A DNA stretch of 64,000 nt from assembly GCA_029721515.1 (NCBI GenBank), contig CM056569.1, positions 18,632,007 to 18,696,006 on the forward strand. The letters are read 5' to 3'. The number at the start of each line of letters is the position of its first letter. The first letter of the stretch is position 1. Under the pieces are notes generated by a model. That model was given only the letters and a program-made list of their open reading frames with translations, did no database searches and was not told the DNA's origin. This stretch comes from Synanceia verrucosa (Eukaryota > Chordata > Actinopteri > Perciformes > Synanceiidae). Position numbers and translations under genes: made by a program. Positions 55,921 to 64,000 of this stretch are shown here, one piece after another.

Positions 55921-56388
55921 GTATTAGGGCCACAATGACTTTGAGAAAAAAAGTCCTTATTTTACGAGAAAATTAAATTTACAAGAATAAAGGTGTAAAT
56001 TTATGAGATTAAAGTCATGATTTACGATTACGGTGGAGCACCGGGGATCATCGTTCTGGTGAAACTACGGTTGTGTCTCATCATGTGCCTCACCAACACT
56101 GCAGAAATGCATCGTTTACATCTTTAGATCAGACTGTATTTGACTCATTTATCCAGGAAGTTAGAATCTGCCACTATCTTTCTAAATTTAGCGACGTTTT
56201 TAACAACTCCTCCTCTTCAACAACACTTTAGAATATTACTTTATTCTCATAAATAATGGCTTTTTGTAGTAAATAATGACTTTGATCTCATAAATAATGA
56301 CTTTGATCTTGTAAATTTACGACTTATTTCTCATAAGTGATGACCTTTGTCTCGTAAATGATGACTTTATTCTCAAAGTCAGTAAAAA
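55921..56388. repeat. Inverted repeat block of ATTATGAG/GACTTTA words between the two genes
   Basis: Left part has TTTACGAGAA and TGAGATTAAAGTC words. The right part has many GACTTT.(A/G)TCTCATAAAT units that are their reverse complements. It resembles a known fish TIR-array repeat and overlaps the likely hacd4 3' end. Confidence 0.55.
56366..56371 (-). promoter_or_regulatory. Candidate hacd4 poly(A) signal
   Basis: TTTATT on the plus strand reads AATAAA on the minus strand, about 97 bases past the hacd4 stop. It lies inside the repetitive block at 55921-56388, which holds many similar motifs, so the assignment is tentative. Confidence 0.35.
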
Positions 56389-56467
56389 AAAAATTGAATT
56401 GGTTTTGTATGATTCTGGAGATTTTAATAATCAGAGAATTTAAAAAAGTCTTCCAAACATTCAGGTG

Positions 56468-56550
56468 TCATTTCCTTTTCATCTTCTTGTTCCATTTATC
56501 CAGGCGCTGTTGTCTCTCCTTCAGCAGTTGCCAGACTGTTACAGAAGCCC
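56468..56550 (-). CDS. hacd4: hacd4 last exon with stop
   Basis: Acceptor CTTTTTTTAG. 83 nt encoding ASVTVWQLLKERQQRLDKW and NKKMKRK, then TGA (plus-strand TCA at 56468-56470). The basic tail fits a cytosolic ER-retrieval signal. Similarity to the family is weakest here, but the frame and position fit. Confidence 0.82.
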
Positions 56551-59500
56551 CTAAAAAAAGAAAAGTAAAGACAACACTGCTGTGAAAAAGTCGCAAAAAA
56601 CAAACAGTGGTTTGTCCAATTCATTTCATATTGATGGCAAAATATGGTCATGACAGAGTAATACCTGCTCTATGTCGACTTCCAAATTTCTGTCCGTTTG
56701 GTTGGAGTTGGTACGTGTTGAGACATGACAAGCTATGGTCTCAAAACAGCTCAGTTCTGGCTTTATTAGACCCTTGATTCTAGTCTGACTTATCTTACAT
56801 ACTAAGGGTTAGACCAATACTGTAAGAGGAAATCCATTTATTTACTTCCTTTCCAAAAGTGAAAGGGGAAAGGATTGATACCACTCTCATATCTGTTTAC
56901 AATAGAGATTGTTTGCCTAGCTTAGCATAAAGACCAGAAGCAGAGGGAAATGTTGGCAACGATGAACAACTCCTGGTTAAAAAGAACAGCAAGTCTTATT
57001 TGGAAATATTTTGGATACGAGAGATGATGTGTTGCAGCACAGGTACTATGAAGTCATGACCAACACAACTTGTCTCCATAGCAACCAATAACACAATCAC
57101 AAAGATCTATAGGAATAAAAAAAGCTAATGTTAGCAAAATCTGTGATAAATGGTATTCTGTGGTCAGGCATTGACATGCTGCATGTCAGTGTAATTGGCC
57201 AATCAGATGGAGCGCTGAAGGAAATGAAGTTAACGGTTGTGATGCTGAAGGAAGAGGAAGGAACAGAATATGTGGGCAACGAGGAAGAACTCATGGATAA
57301 AAAAAACAGTATGTCTCTTACTTTGAAATACTTTGGATATAAGAGAGATCTCTAAGAAGAGTTCCAAAAAGCTAATCTGCTGACGTTCAGTCAAGTAGCA
57401 TGAAAACAGTGCAGCAGACATCCATTGATCCAAGTTTATCTGGAGGAACTCCTGATGAGGAAACAGCAAAGCTCCACGAAGAAACAATGCTTTTTATTTT
57501 TTCCAGTCCCTCCATAAACTGCTGACTGTCTCTGGTCTATGCTAGCGGAGAGAAATAGACACTGAATGCTGAAGGATTTGTGAGTTTGTCCCAATAACAT
57601 CATTGCAGTATTCAACCACATTATTGCATTATTGTTTTCCTAGCCTGGGCCCGCTCATACTTCCTGTGATGCTGCATAAAGTTTCGTGACTGAGTCAGTC
57701 TGGCCAAGCTGCTGTTCTTTTCAATTTCAGTTTTCCCCAGGAATGGGGACCAATGAAAATCTAGCATTTCCCACGACTCGACTGAGGCGCGTTTAAGGCA
57801 AAGACGCACTAGTTCTTTGGATGAAGCAGTTTTCGTCGCTACAAATACGTCAGAGGAAAGAGTGGTTTGATTGGTTGAAGCTTCGTCCAGTAGCACACAG
57901 AGGCGTTTGATAGACGCGGGTTAAGCCCGCCCTCTGAGAACTCTGTTTACAAGGCAGCTTGGCCAGACTGCACTCACTGAGCAAGTAGTCATGATAGCCA
58001 GGCTAATGTTTTCCTAATGTTGTACAACATAACATTGATACAGTCTTTCCACATAGTGCCTTGTGTTGTGTAAAGTTAATGCTGTTTCCAGTGTGAAGGC
58101 TCGTCTTACCTAAAGCCAGAACAGGCAGGTAGAGCATCAGGACGAAGGGCAAGGGACTGTATGTTGACGCTGCTGCTGGCTCTACATAAGGCACGGCCTG
58201 GTATATCATGACCCCTGAGGAAGACGAGGAAAACATGCTCAACTACTAATACTTCCTGGAAGTTAGCACTAGTCTTTAGGCTGCTGTGTACAGCAGAAGG
58301 AGCTTTAGGAGGATCCACCACTCTACCCACTGATCTACTGGAGCTGTCTGGAGTGTGCGTTTACACCTCTTTCCTCACACACTTCCTGACATTTTATCAT
58401 CGCCTCTGCTTTGCCAACTCGTTTCCTGTGTGCTCGCACTACTTCTCTTCTTCAGCATTTTAAAGCAGATCATGATCCCTAACAAGGCTCTACTGAAACT
58501 GTTTCCATGTCAGGCAAGTATTTGAATCTGGAAATGATTCACTGGCCACGAGTCTGAAGGGCATATAAACATATTGAGTTCCTTACTGTTTAAAATATGA
58601 TAATTAATCTGAGGCACTGACTCTGAGATACATGTCCTCTTAATCTCTATTCTGTTTTATCTGGTTTAATAAATCCAAACTTGGAAAAGCCTGACGACAT
58701 GATAAACTCCAAAAAAGGTGGGGATGCCTCCTCTCAGTTCTCCTGATCTGGAGCAGACGATGAATTACGACCAGAATGCATTGCGCATGGGGTAGAACTG
58801 GTACCTTGAGTTTGATATTTAGAGCAAATCCTGGATTTAAAAATGAAAATATTCAGCCTGGTTAAACTGGTTTCACACCGAATTTGCAAGTCGCAGGTGC
58901 GCCGAGAGAAACCCATTCATCGTGTATGTGGTTGTGCAGCGCCGGGGTGAAGTTTGCTCTCTTGCGCGCTGCGCCCAAGTTGAATATTTCAGTTTGCACC
59001 ATACCCTGCGCAGCGCCCCTCGCTTGCCGTGTTTGGTGTGAAAGCAGCTTGACTCAGCTCATGCAATGCCTTTAAAGGTATGGTGTTCTACTTGTGCCAC
59101 ATTCCTGAGCGAGCACAGAAAAAACTGAAATTCATGAATAGTATATGATTTACTCTTGAAAGTGGTCACTTCTGCATTCTTTTCATACAAGATAATAAAA
59201 AGAAGTATAAGGATATTGTATGTATTGTTACTGTCATATACTATTCTGATAAATACCCAAATCACACAAGTTTCATTTTTACTAAGGAGCTTATATTCAG
59301 ATTCACTGTTGTATGCTTTACATACAAGTTTCACGCAAAGGACATTTCCTTTGCGTGAAACTTGTATGTAAAGCATACAACAGTGAATGATTTTCTGTTT
59401 CTTTTCCGTGTGGGCTGTGCCCAATAAATGTATTTGTGCCCTGGATAGACAGATGGCAGAACCAAATGTTAAAGAAAAGCTTCAGGTGAGTTACACAATT

Positions 59501-62500
59501 TAGAGTTAAACAATCCAAACTTAAAAGGCCTGCAAAAATGCTTCTCTCAGGCCTGAAATCAAGACCAGAATGCTTTTTGCAAAGCAGCATGGAGTTCAAG
59601 CTGCTTTTATCTTGGCAACATCCTTTGAGTCACAAACTGGAATTAAGAATGAAACTATTCAGCTTGTTTCTTGCTCGACTTATTCTTTGGGACAATGACC
59701 TTACGTTTGGCACTGATCTCAGACCTGTTGAGTTAATCAGACTGGGTCTTCTTCAAACTGGATATACTGGGAGCCCAGTTGAACCCTGCTTCATGCAGCC
59801 TGAAGCCTCATGGTGTGTTTTGGTAAAACTGGAGTTAAGAAAGGATTCGGTCACCTTCAGTGGCCACTGACAGGATGTATAAGGGGATCCAGAGTGTGTA
59901 GCGTGTCCATAGCATGGTGATGGAGGGTGTGTCCATCACACACAGCAGTTCATGAGGGTACCTGTTGAACAGGTGAGAGTAGTCTCAGTCAGACATGCAC
60001 CAGGCAGCTCTCTGTGTACTTTCTTTCATTCTAGTCTATGACATTTATGTCTATATGTTCAAGCTGACATGAATAAACCCTTAGTTCTAGTTGTGCAGCA
60101 TTTGGCTCTCATACAATAAGACTGCTGCAACTCTCTCATAACCTGCATGTGCAGTAATTTATTCATTAGTGTGTAACGTCGCTGCTATTCCAATACTTAT
60201 TATGTTTATCTTATCTTTATTACACCAGTTCATCTATTCTGCCCATTTATGCTCTTTTCCTCTTATCTGTTGCTTATTTAAACATTTATGCAGTGTTTAC
60301 TGATCTACATGAGGTATTAGTCTGCACATACTTTTAAGTTACATTGTTTAGTTATTTTCCTCTGTTACCTACTTATATTGGCATAGTTTTGTTTTGATGT
60401 CGCTGTTTTTTTTATTTTTATATAGGCCCTTATTGTAATGTTGCTCTATCAGTTTGTTGCTGTAGCAGCAATGTGAATTTCCCTGTTGGTGGGACTAGTA
60501 AATGATATTATCTTACAATCACCATATTTTTGTTATTATTCAGCACCTTTCTTAAAGCTCTGTGGATGATTTTTTTTAATATTCATCGAGACAAAAATAA
60601 GAAGTCTGAAGAGGCGTGACTGGAATACCTAAAATAACAAAACGGGCAACAAAAACATTGGTGGTGGTCAAAATCTAGTTGTAAGACTGGACCATGTACA
60701 GAGTGTGGACTGGTAGCTGGAGAGGTAACAGGTCCTCCTCCTGGACACTGCTGGGGTGCCTTTGACCAAGACACTGAAGTCGGCAGTCTTTTTTCTTCTC
60801 ACTTTGCATTGATGACAAATATTGCATTCACTTGGGGGATATTCCAAAACACAAGCACCATTCTATCAGACAGATAAACAGACCTACAGTACATCATTAA
60901 AGTGTAAAGATTGGATGAAGGGAAATGCAGAGAGGTGCACATACCGTAAGAGGTCCAGAATATTCCATAAGAAGAACTGTGCACACACGACAGGTTTGCT
61001 CTGGATCTCCTCAAGCATGATGACCATTATCAGCAGGAGGTTCTTCTCTGCTACCTGAAAGACAGATAGCATGCCCAATCCATCAGCTGCGCAAGATGGA
61101 TGACTGACTGATCCACTGTAGGTCACATACCAACCGTACACTGGAGTGGGTGATGCAATTCTCTATCTGCTGCACAAATCAGTGACTTACTTACAGCAGC
61201 AGCACTGTGAGGATCATGCACTCTTTGATTTCTCCAGAGCTTTCAACACCATCCAGCTTTCTCTGCTCAAGGAGTAGACTGTCAGCTGGCTGCATGGACC
61301 ATCGACTACCTCACAGACAGACCACAGTACGTGAGGCTTCAGGACCGTGTGTCGGACATGGTAGTCTGCAGCACAGGGGCCCAACAGGGGACAGTGCTCT
61401 CCCCCTTTCTCTTCACCCTGTACACATCGGACTTCAGCCACAACTCTGGGAGCTGTCACCTCCAGAAGTTCTCAGACGACACAGTTATTATTGGATGTGT
61501 GTCTGAGGGGGATGATCGGGAGTACAGGACCATCATCATTGACTTTGTCGACTGGTGTGAGCATAACCACCTTCAGCTCAACGCCAGTAAGACCAAGGAG
61601 ATGGTCATTGACTTCCGCAGGAGGAAGACACCCCAGACTGCACCAGTGAACATCCAGGGCCTGGACATAGAAATGGTGGAGAGCTACAGGTACCTGGGTG
61701 TTCACCTCAACAATAAACTGGACTGGACTCACAACACAGATGTCCTGTACAAGAAGGGTCAAAGTTGTCTCCACCTGCTGAGGAGACTGAGGTCCTTTGG
61801 AGTTTGCAGGACTCTGCTAAGGACCTTTTATGACACTGTGGTAGCGTCTGCAGTCTTTTATGCAGTGGTCTGCTGGGGAGCAGGGAGCACAGAGAGGGAC
61901 AGGAAGAGACTGAACAGGCTGGTCAGGAGGGCCAGCTCTGTCCTGGACTGCTCCCTGGACGCCATAGAGGAGGTGGCTGAGAGGAGGATGTTAGCTAAGC
62001 TCACATCCATCATAGACAACCCCTCTCACCCTCTGCATTGGACTGTGGAGGCTTTAAGCAGCTCCTTCAGCTGCAGACTGAGACTTCCACCCTGCAAGAA
62101 GGAGCGCTACCGCAGGTCATTCATACCATCAGCAATAAAACTCCATAACACCAGCATCACTGGCTGATATGAACACAAACTGGACTCATTACTGTCATTC
62201 TCTCATTTCTTGTAATAAAAATGAAACAATAACTAATTTGCACAGCAAATTACTTTGTTGAATAGAATTAATTTATTGATCCCAACCTGAGAAATTATGT
62301 TGCAGCAACAGCAAGAAAGAAAGAAAATAATGAGTCAGAGCCATAGTCCAAATATGAATAATACATTTTAATTATTGTGTTTATTTAAATTTTATTTGCC
62401 ATTAGAAAATATATTTTTTTTATTTAGTATATACTGTAAATATTTATTATTTTTATGACTTATTCTATTATGTCATTAGTGTCTATTGTTTCTTTCTTAG

Positions 62501-63009
62501 TACATCTTATTTACACTGCTGTAGCAAATTAATTTCCCCAGTGGGGATGAATAAAAATCTGCTCTATTCTATGTTAAACATCCACATGATTCATAATTAT
62601 TGTGATACACACCTGAATGAAGCGAGGAAGGAGTCTGGCTTTTTCAATCCCATCTGCAATATGGAAAAGCTCCAGGATGGAGAGCAGCTGGCAAAGACTC
62701 ATGATAAAGCCAACAGAGTAAAATGTGTCGGCTAAGGCATCTGCAAAGTAAAGAAATACATTTTATCATGCCAACGTATGCAGCCTGGAGGAAGTTTAGT
62801 CTATTCCCGCTCTCCGATATTAAATTAAAATGAAATGGCCACAATGAGCTTGAATGCACAGCTCTGCACATCATCATTTTTCCTTTTTTTCATGAACCTT
62901 ACCTTGACCGAATGAGAGGAACCTGGCTATGGTGTTAGCCAGGATCCATGTGTGGCCGCAGAACTGGAGCAGGTTGTACAAGAAAATGTAGGCAAGCCTG
63001 AAGCTGAGC
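56468..63009 (-). CDS. hacd4: 3-hydroxyacyl-CoA dehydratase 4 (HACD/PTPLA family), six exons, 5' exon missing
   Basis: Six minus-strand exons, 63009-62903, 62740-62613, 61054-60945, 59961-59855, 58214-58110 and 56550-56468, join in one frame of 212 residues. HACD enzymes dehydrate 3-hydroxyacyl-CoA to trans-2-enoyl-CoA, the third step of very-long-chain fatty-acid elongation, as multi-pass ER membrane proteins. Visible hallmarks are LLQFCGHTWIL near the start, ELFHIADGIEKARLLPRFIQ, QSKPVVCAQFFLWNILDLLR, and the catalytic Tyr/Glu pair seven residues apart (Tyr143 and Glu150 of the window sequence, in LYILSVATE). The C-terminus ends KMKRK, fitting a KxKxx ER-retrieval signal. The mammalian protein has about 232 residues, so only about 20 N-terminal residues are missing. 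Convergent adjacency to focad matches mammalian synteny and supports hacd4 over hacd1-3. Confidence 0.93.
56985..57560 (-). repeat. Dispersed repeat family G, longest copy
   Basis: Reverse complement of 29.17-29.43 kb (TGTGGGCAACGAGGAAGAAC, TGGTATTCTGTGGTCAGGCA) and of 49.14-49.34 kb. Lies between the last two hacd4 exons. Confidence 0.6.
57641..58006. mobile_element. hAT-type MITE with 8-bp target duplication, 366 bp
   Basis: TGTTTTCC occurs at 57633-57640 and 58007-58014 around ends TAGCCTGG and CCAGGCTA. An 8-bp duplication is the hAT signature. No transposase. Confidence 0.75.
58110..58214 (-). CDS. hacd4: hacd4 exon
   Basis: Acceptor TCTTCCTCAG, donor GTAAGA. 105 nt encoding VMIYQAVPYVEPAAASTYSP and FVLMLYLPVLAL, with a hydrophobic segment at its end. 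A hAT-type MITE lies about 100 bases downstream in the intron. Confidence 0.9.
59301..59388. repeat. Perfect 41-bp inverted repeat (hairpin) in a hacd4 intron
   Basis: Left arm 59301-59341 (starts ATTCACTGTTGTATGC), loop ACATTT, right arm 59348-59388 is its exact reverse complement. No mismatch. Not a recognised transposon end. Confidence 0.95.
59855..59961 (-). CDS. hacd4: hacd4 catalytic exon
   Basis: Acceptor CTGTTCAACAG, donor GTGACC (weak). 107 nt encoding YPHELLCVMDTPSITMLW and RYTLWIPLYILSVATE. It holds the presumed active-site Tyr and Glu. The residue after the catalytic Tyr is Ile where most homologues have Pro. Confidence 0.92.
60945..61054 (-). CDS. hacd4: hacd4 exon
   Basis: Acceptor ATCTGTCTTTCAG, donor GTATGT. 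110 nt encoding VAEKNLLLIMVIMLEEIQSK and PVVCAQFFLWNILDLLR. An L2 LINE fragment occupies almost all of the intron just upstream of it. Confidence 0.93.
61143..62576 (+). pseudogene. L2-type LINE fragment with long RT/C-terminal ORF, antisense in a hacd4 intron
   Basis: The segment begins in RT motif A (DFSRAFNTIQ) followed by a stop. An open frame from 61331 to 62167 (278 residues) then runs through GAQQGTVLSPFLFTLYTSDF, KFSDDTVI (motif C with Ser in place of Ala of FADD), HLQLNASKTKEMVIDFRR, YRYLGVHLNNKLDW, AVVCWGAGST and ERYRRSFIPSAIKLHN, the standard C-terminal order of fish L2. The 3' UTR ends in a short TCTATTCTATG tail at about 62565-62576. 5'-truncated, as usual for LINE insertions. 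Confidence 0.88.
62613..62740 (-). CDS. hacd4: hacd4 exon
   Basis: Acceptor TTACTTTGCAG, donor GTGTGT. 128 nt encoding DTFYSVGFIMSLCQLLSILE and LFHIADGIEKARLLPRFIQ, the most conserved loop-helix of the HACD family. It leaves in phase 0. Confidence 0.93.
62903..63009 (-). CDS. hacd4: hacd4 second exon (first one visible)
   Basis: Acceptor CTCTCTTACAG, donor GTAAGG on the minus strand. 107 nt, encoding LAYIFLYNLLQFCGHTWILA and RFLSFGQ. It enters with the last base of a split codon, so an upstream exon with the start Met must exist. Confidence 0.9.
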
Positions 63010-64000
63010 CTGTAAGAGAGCAAAAAATGCCATTTAGTATTGATCTTTCACGCTCCAGACATGTTCCCTTGTTAGTGAAACATTTCTGTTGTGTTACTTC
63101 TCACTGGCCTCCTGACTTGGCTAAGTGGCACACTCAGAGTAAACAGAGCAGAGCCATTGTTAATGTCATTAGTTACACTCCTGCTGTGCTTTCATTGACA
63201 TGACAGAAGGGTCTGTTTACTCTAGAGCTGCACTTATATGCCCATAAATAAATGCCCATAAATGGAGTAAACTGAAGCAAAGTTGGAAATTTAAGTGCAT
63301 TTGCTCAAGTAGCACCGAGGTGCTTAATTAGCCTACAGACAATTAGCCTTCCATATATCTGAGAAAAATTACTGCATTACAACAGTGTAACACGGTAACA
63401 TGTTACTGCGATCACCTTATATTTGTGTGTAACGGTAATGTAACATGTTACTGTTAACTGTTAATTTAAGTAATCAGATTTCAGTTACTATTGAAAAAAT
63501 AATGTTACTTTACGTCCTTCAATTGTCTGCATAATGGAGGACAGAAAAACAAGTCAAACGTTCCTTTTTCTGCATTTTTGCGCAGCATTTGTCATGACGT
63601 GACTTTGACTTTAGGGCTTGAGCAGGAATTCTGGGAATTCCCTGCACCCAATCAAGAAATAATTATGCCATGTGACTCTGTTTTCACATTTCTTGTTAGC
63701 AGTTAGCCTTAAAGGTGTCGCTCCCCATATGTTTGAATGTTGGACAAAGATAGCTCTTTCCTCCTGCTTCTGGACGTCATGCTAAGCTAGGCTAACAGCT
63801 GCTGTGGCACTCTTGCAAGCCTTAAGCACAACATGACATATTATCTGTTGAATTTGTTGTGGTTACCATACTAGGAATCATTAGCATTTATTAAGGCTAA
63901 AGTTGGGTTTATGTCCAACTGGAAAACCAGGTGCAATATTTACTCTCATACATGTAGCATAAACTGGAAGCCTAGCTTTCTCCCTGACCCGTCAAGAAAT
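63010..64000. other. hacd4 upstream intron, first exon not found
   Basis: 63395-63520 holds a GTAACATGTTACTG-rich hAT-like repeat edge. No exon with a start Met that could splice to 63009 was convincing, so hacd4 exon 1 and its promoter are probably past the window end. Confidence 0.45.

Noticed and set aside
57621..57896. 91-residue minus-strand ORF
   Set aside because: It lies inside a hAT-type MITE with an 8-bp target duplication and has no family features.
1..64000. tRNA, rRNA, snRNA or endogenous retrovirus genes
   Set aside because: No cloverleaf, box elements, LTR pair or gag/pol/env-like frames were recognised; the reverse transcriptase remnants are all non-LTR.
63010..64000. First exon of hacd4
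   Set aside because: No ATG-containing segment with a donor in the required phase and family-like sequence was convincing, so none is annotated.

Overview
This is an intron-rich vertebrate nuclear locus, almost certainly from a ray-finned (teleost) fish. The sequence shows two split genes with canonical GT-AG introns, embedded in a dense layer of elements typical of teleost genomes: several Tc1/mariner families, PIF/Harbinger-like and piggyBac-like non-autonomous elements, hAT-like elements, L2/Rex1-type LINEs, and long (TG)n, (TA)n and (CTTC)n microsatellites. No bacterial, phage, CRISPR or endogenous-retrovirus content was seen.

The plus strand from 815 to 54953 carries the 3' part of focadhesin (focad). 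I could chain 35 coding exons in one frame with no internal stop. They encode the C-terminal 1469 residues and end in the hallmark C-terminus ...FKKKAVWTRAYGW. The 5' exons (roughly the first 330 residues, judged against the mammalian length of about 1800) lie upstream of the window. The minus strand from 63009 down to 56468 carries six coding exons of hacd4, a 3-hydroxyacyl-CoA dehydratase of the very-long-chain fatty-acid elongation cycle. Its first exon was not found. The two genes converge tail to tail with 1.5 kb between their stop codons, the same FOCAD-HACD4 neighbourhood known from mammals. The genes are not functionally related; the linkage is conserved synteny.

Layout: 1-12.8 kb has three focad exons in large introns filled with Harbinger-like, Tc1, LINE and TTAA-type elements. 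12.8-19.9 kb has six exons and several copies of a TTAACTCTTTGAGTGCC-ended MITE. 19.9-24 kb is a Tc1 cluster in intron 8 of the window. 24-37.9 kb holds exons 9-20 with two copies of a Sleeping-Beauty-like Tc1. 37.9-42.1 kb is a Harbinger-like element invaded by at least two Tc1 families. 42.5-55 kb holds exons 21-35. 55-56.4 kb is the convergent intergenic segment. 56.4-63 kb is hacd4, with an L2 retrotransposon fragment and a hAT-type MITE in its introns.

I found no new enzymatic or defence system. The most unusual signals are structural. (i) Two Tc1 families sit in inverted orientation in introns 8 and 20, bracketing exons 9-20, an exactly in-frame 1461-nt block. (ii) (TG)n tracts lie at or near the 3' splice sites of exons 9 and 12. 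(iii) A perfect 41-bp palindrome lies in a hacd4 intron. (iv) A TTAA element interrupts a LINE reading frame, and removing it restores the frame. (v) A Tc1 copy has a deducible empty site inside an older repeat.
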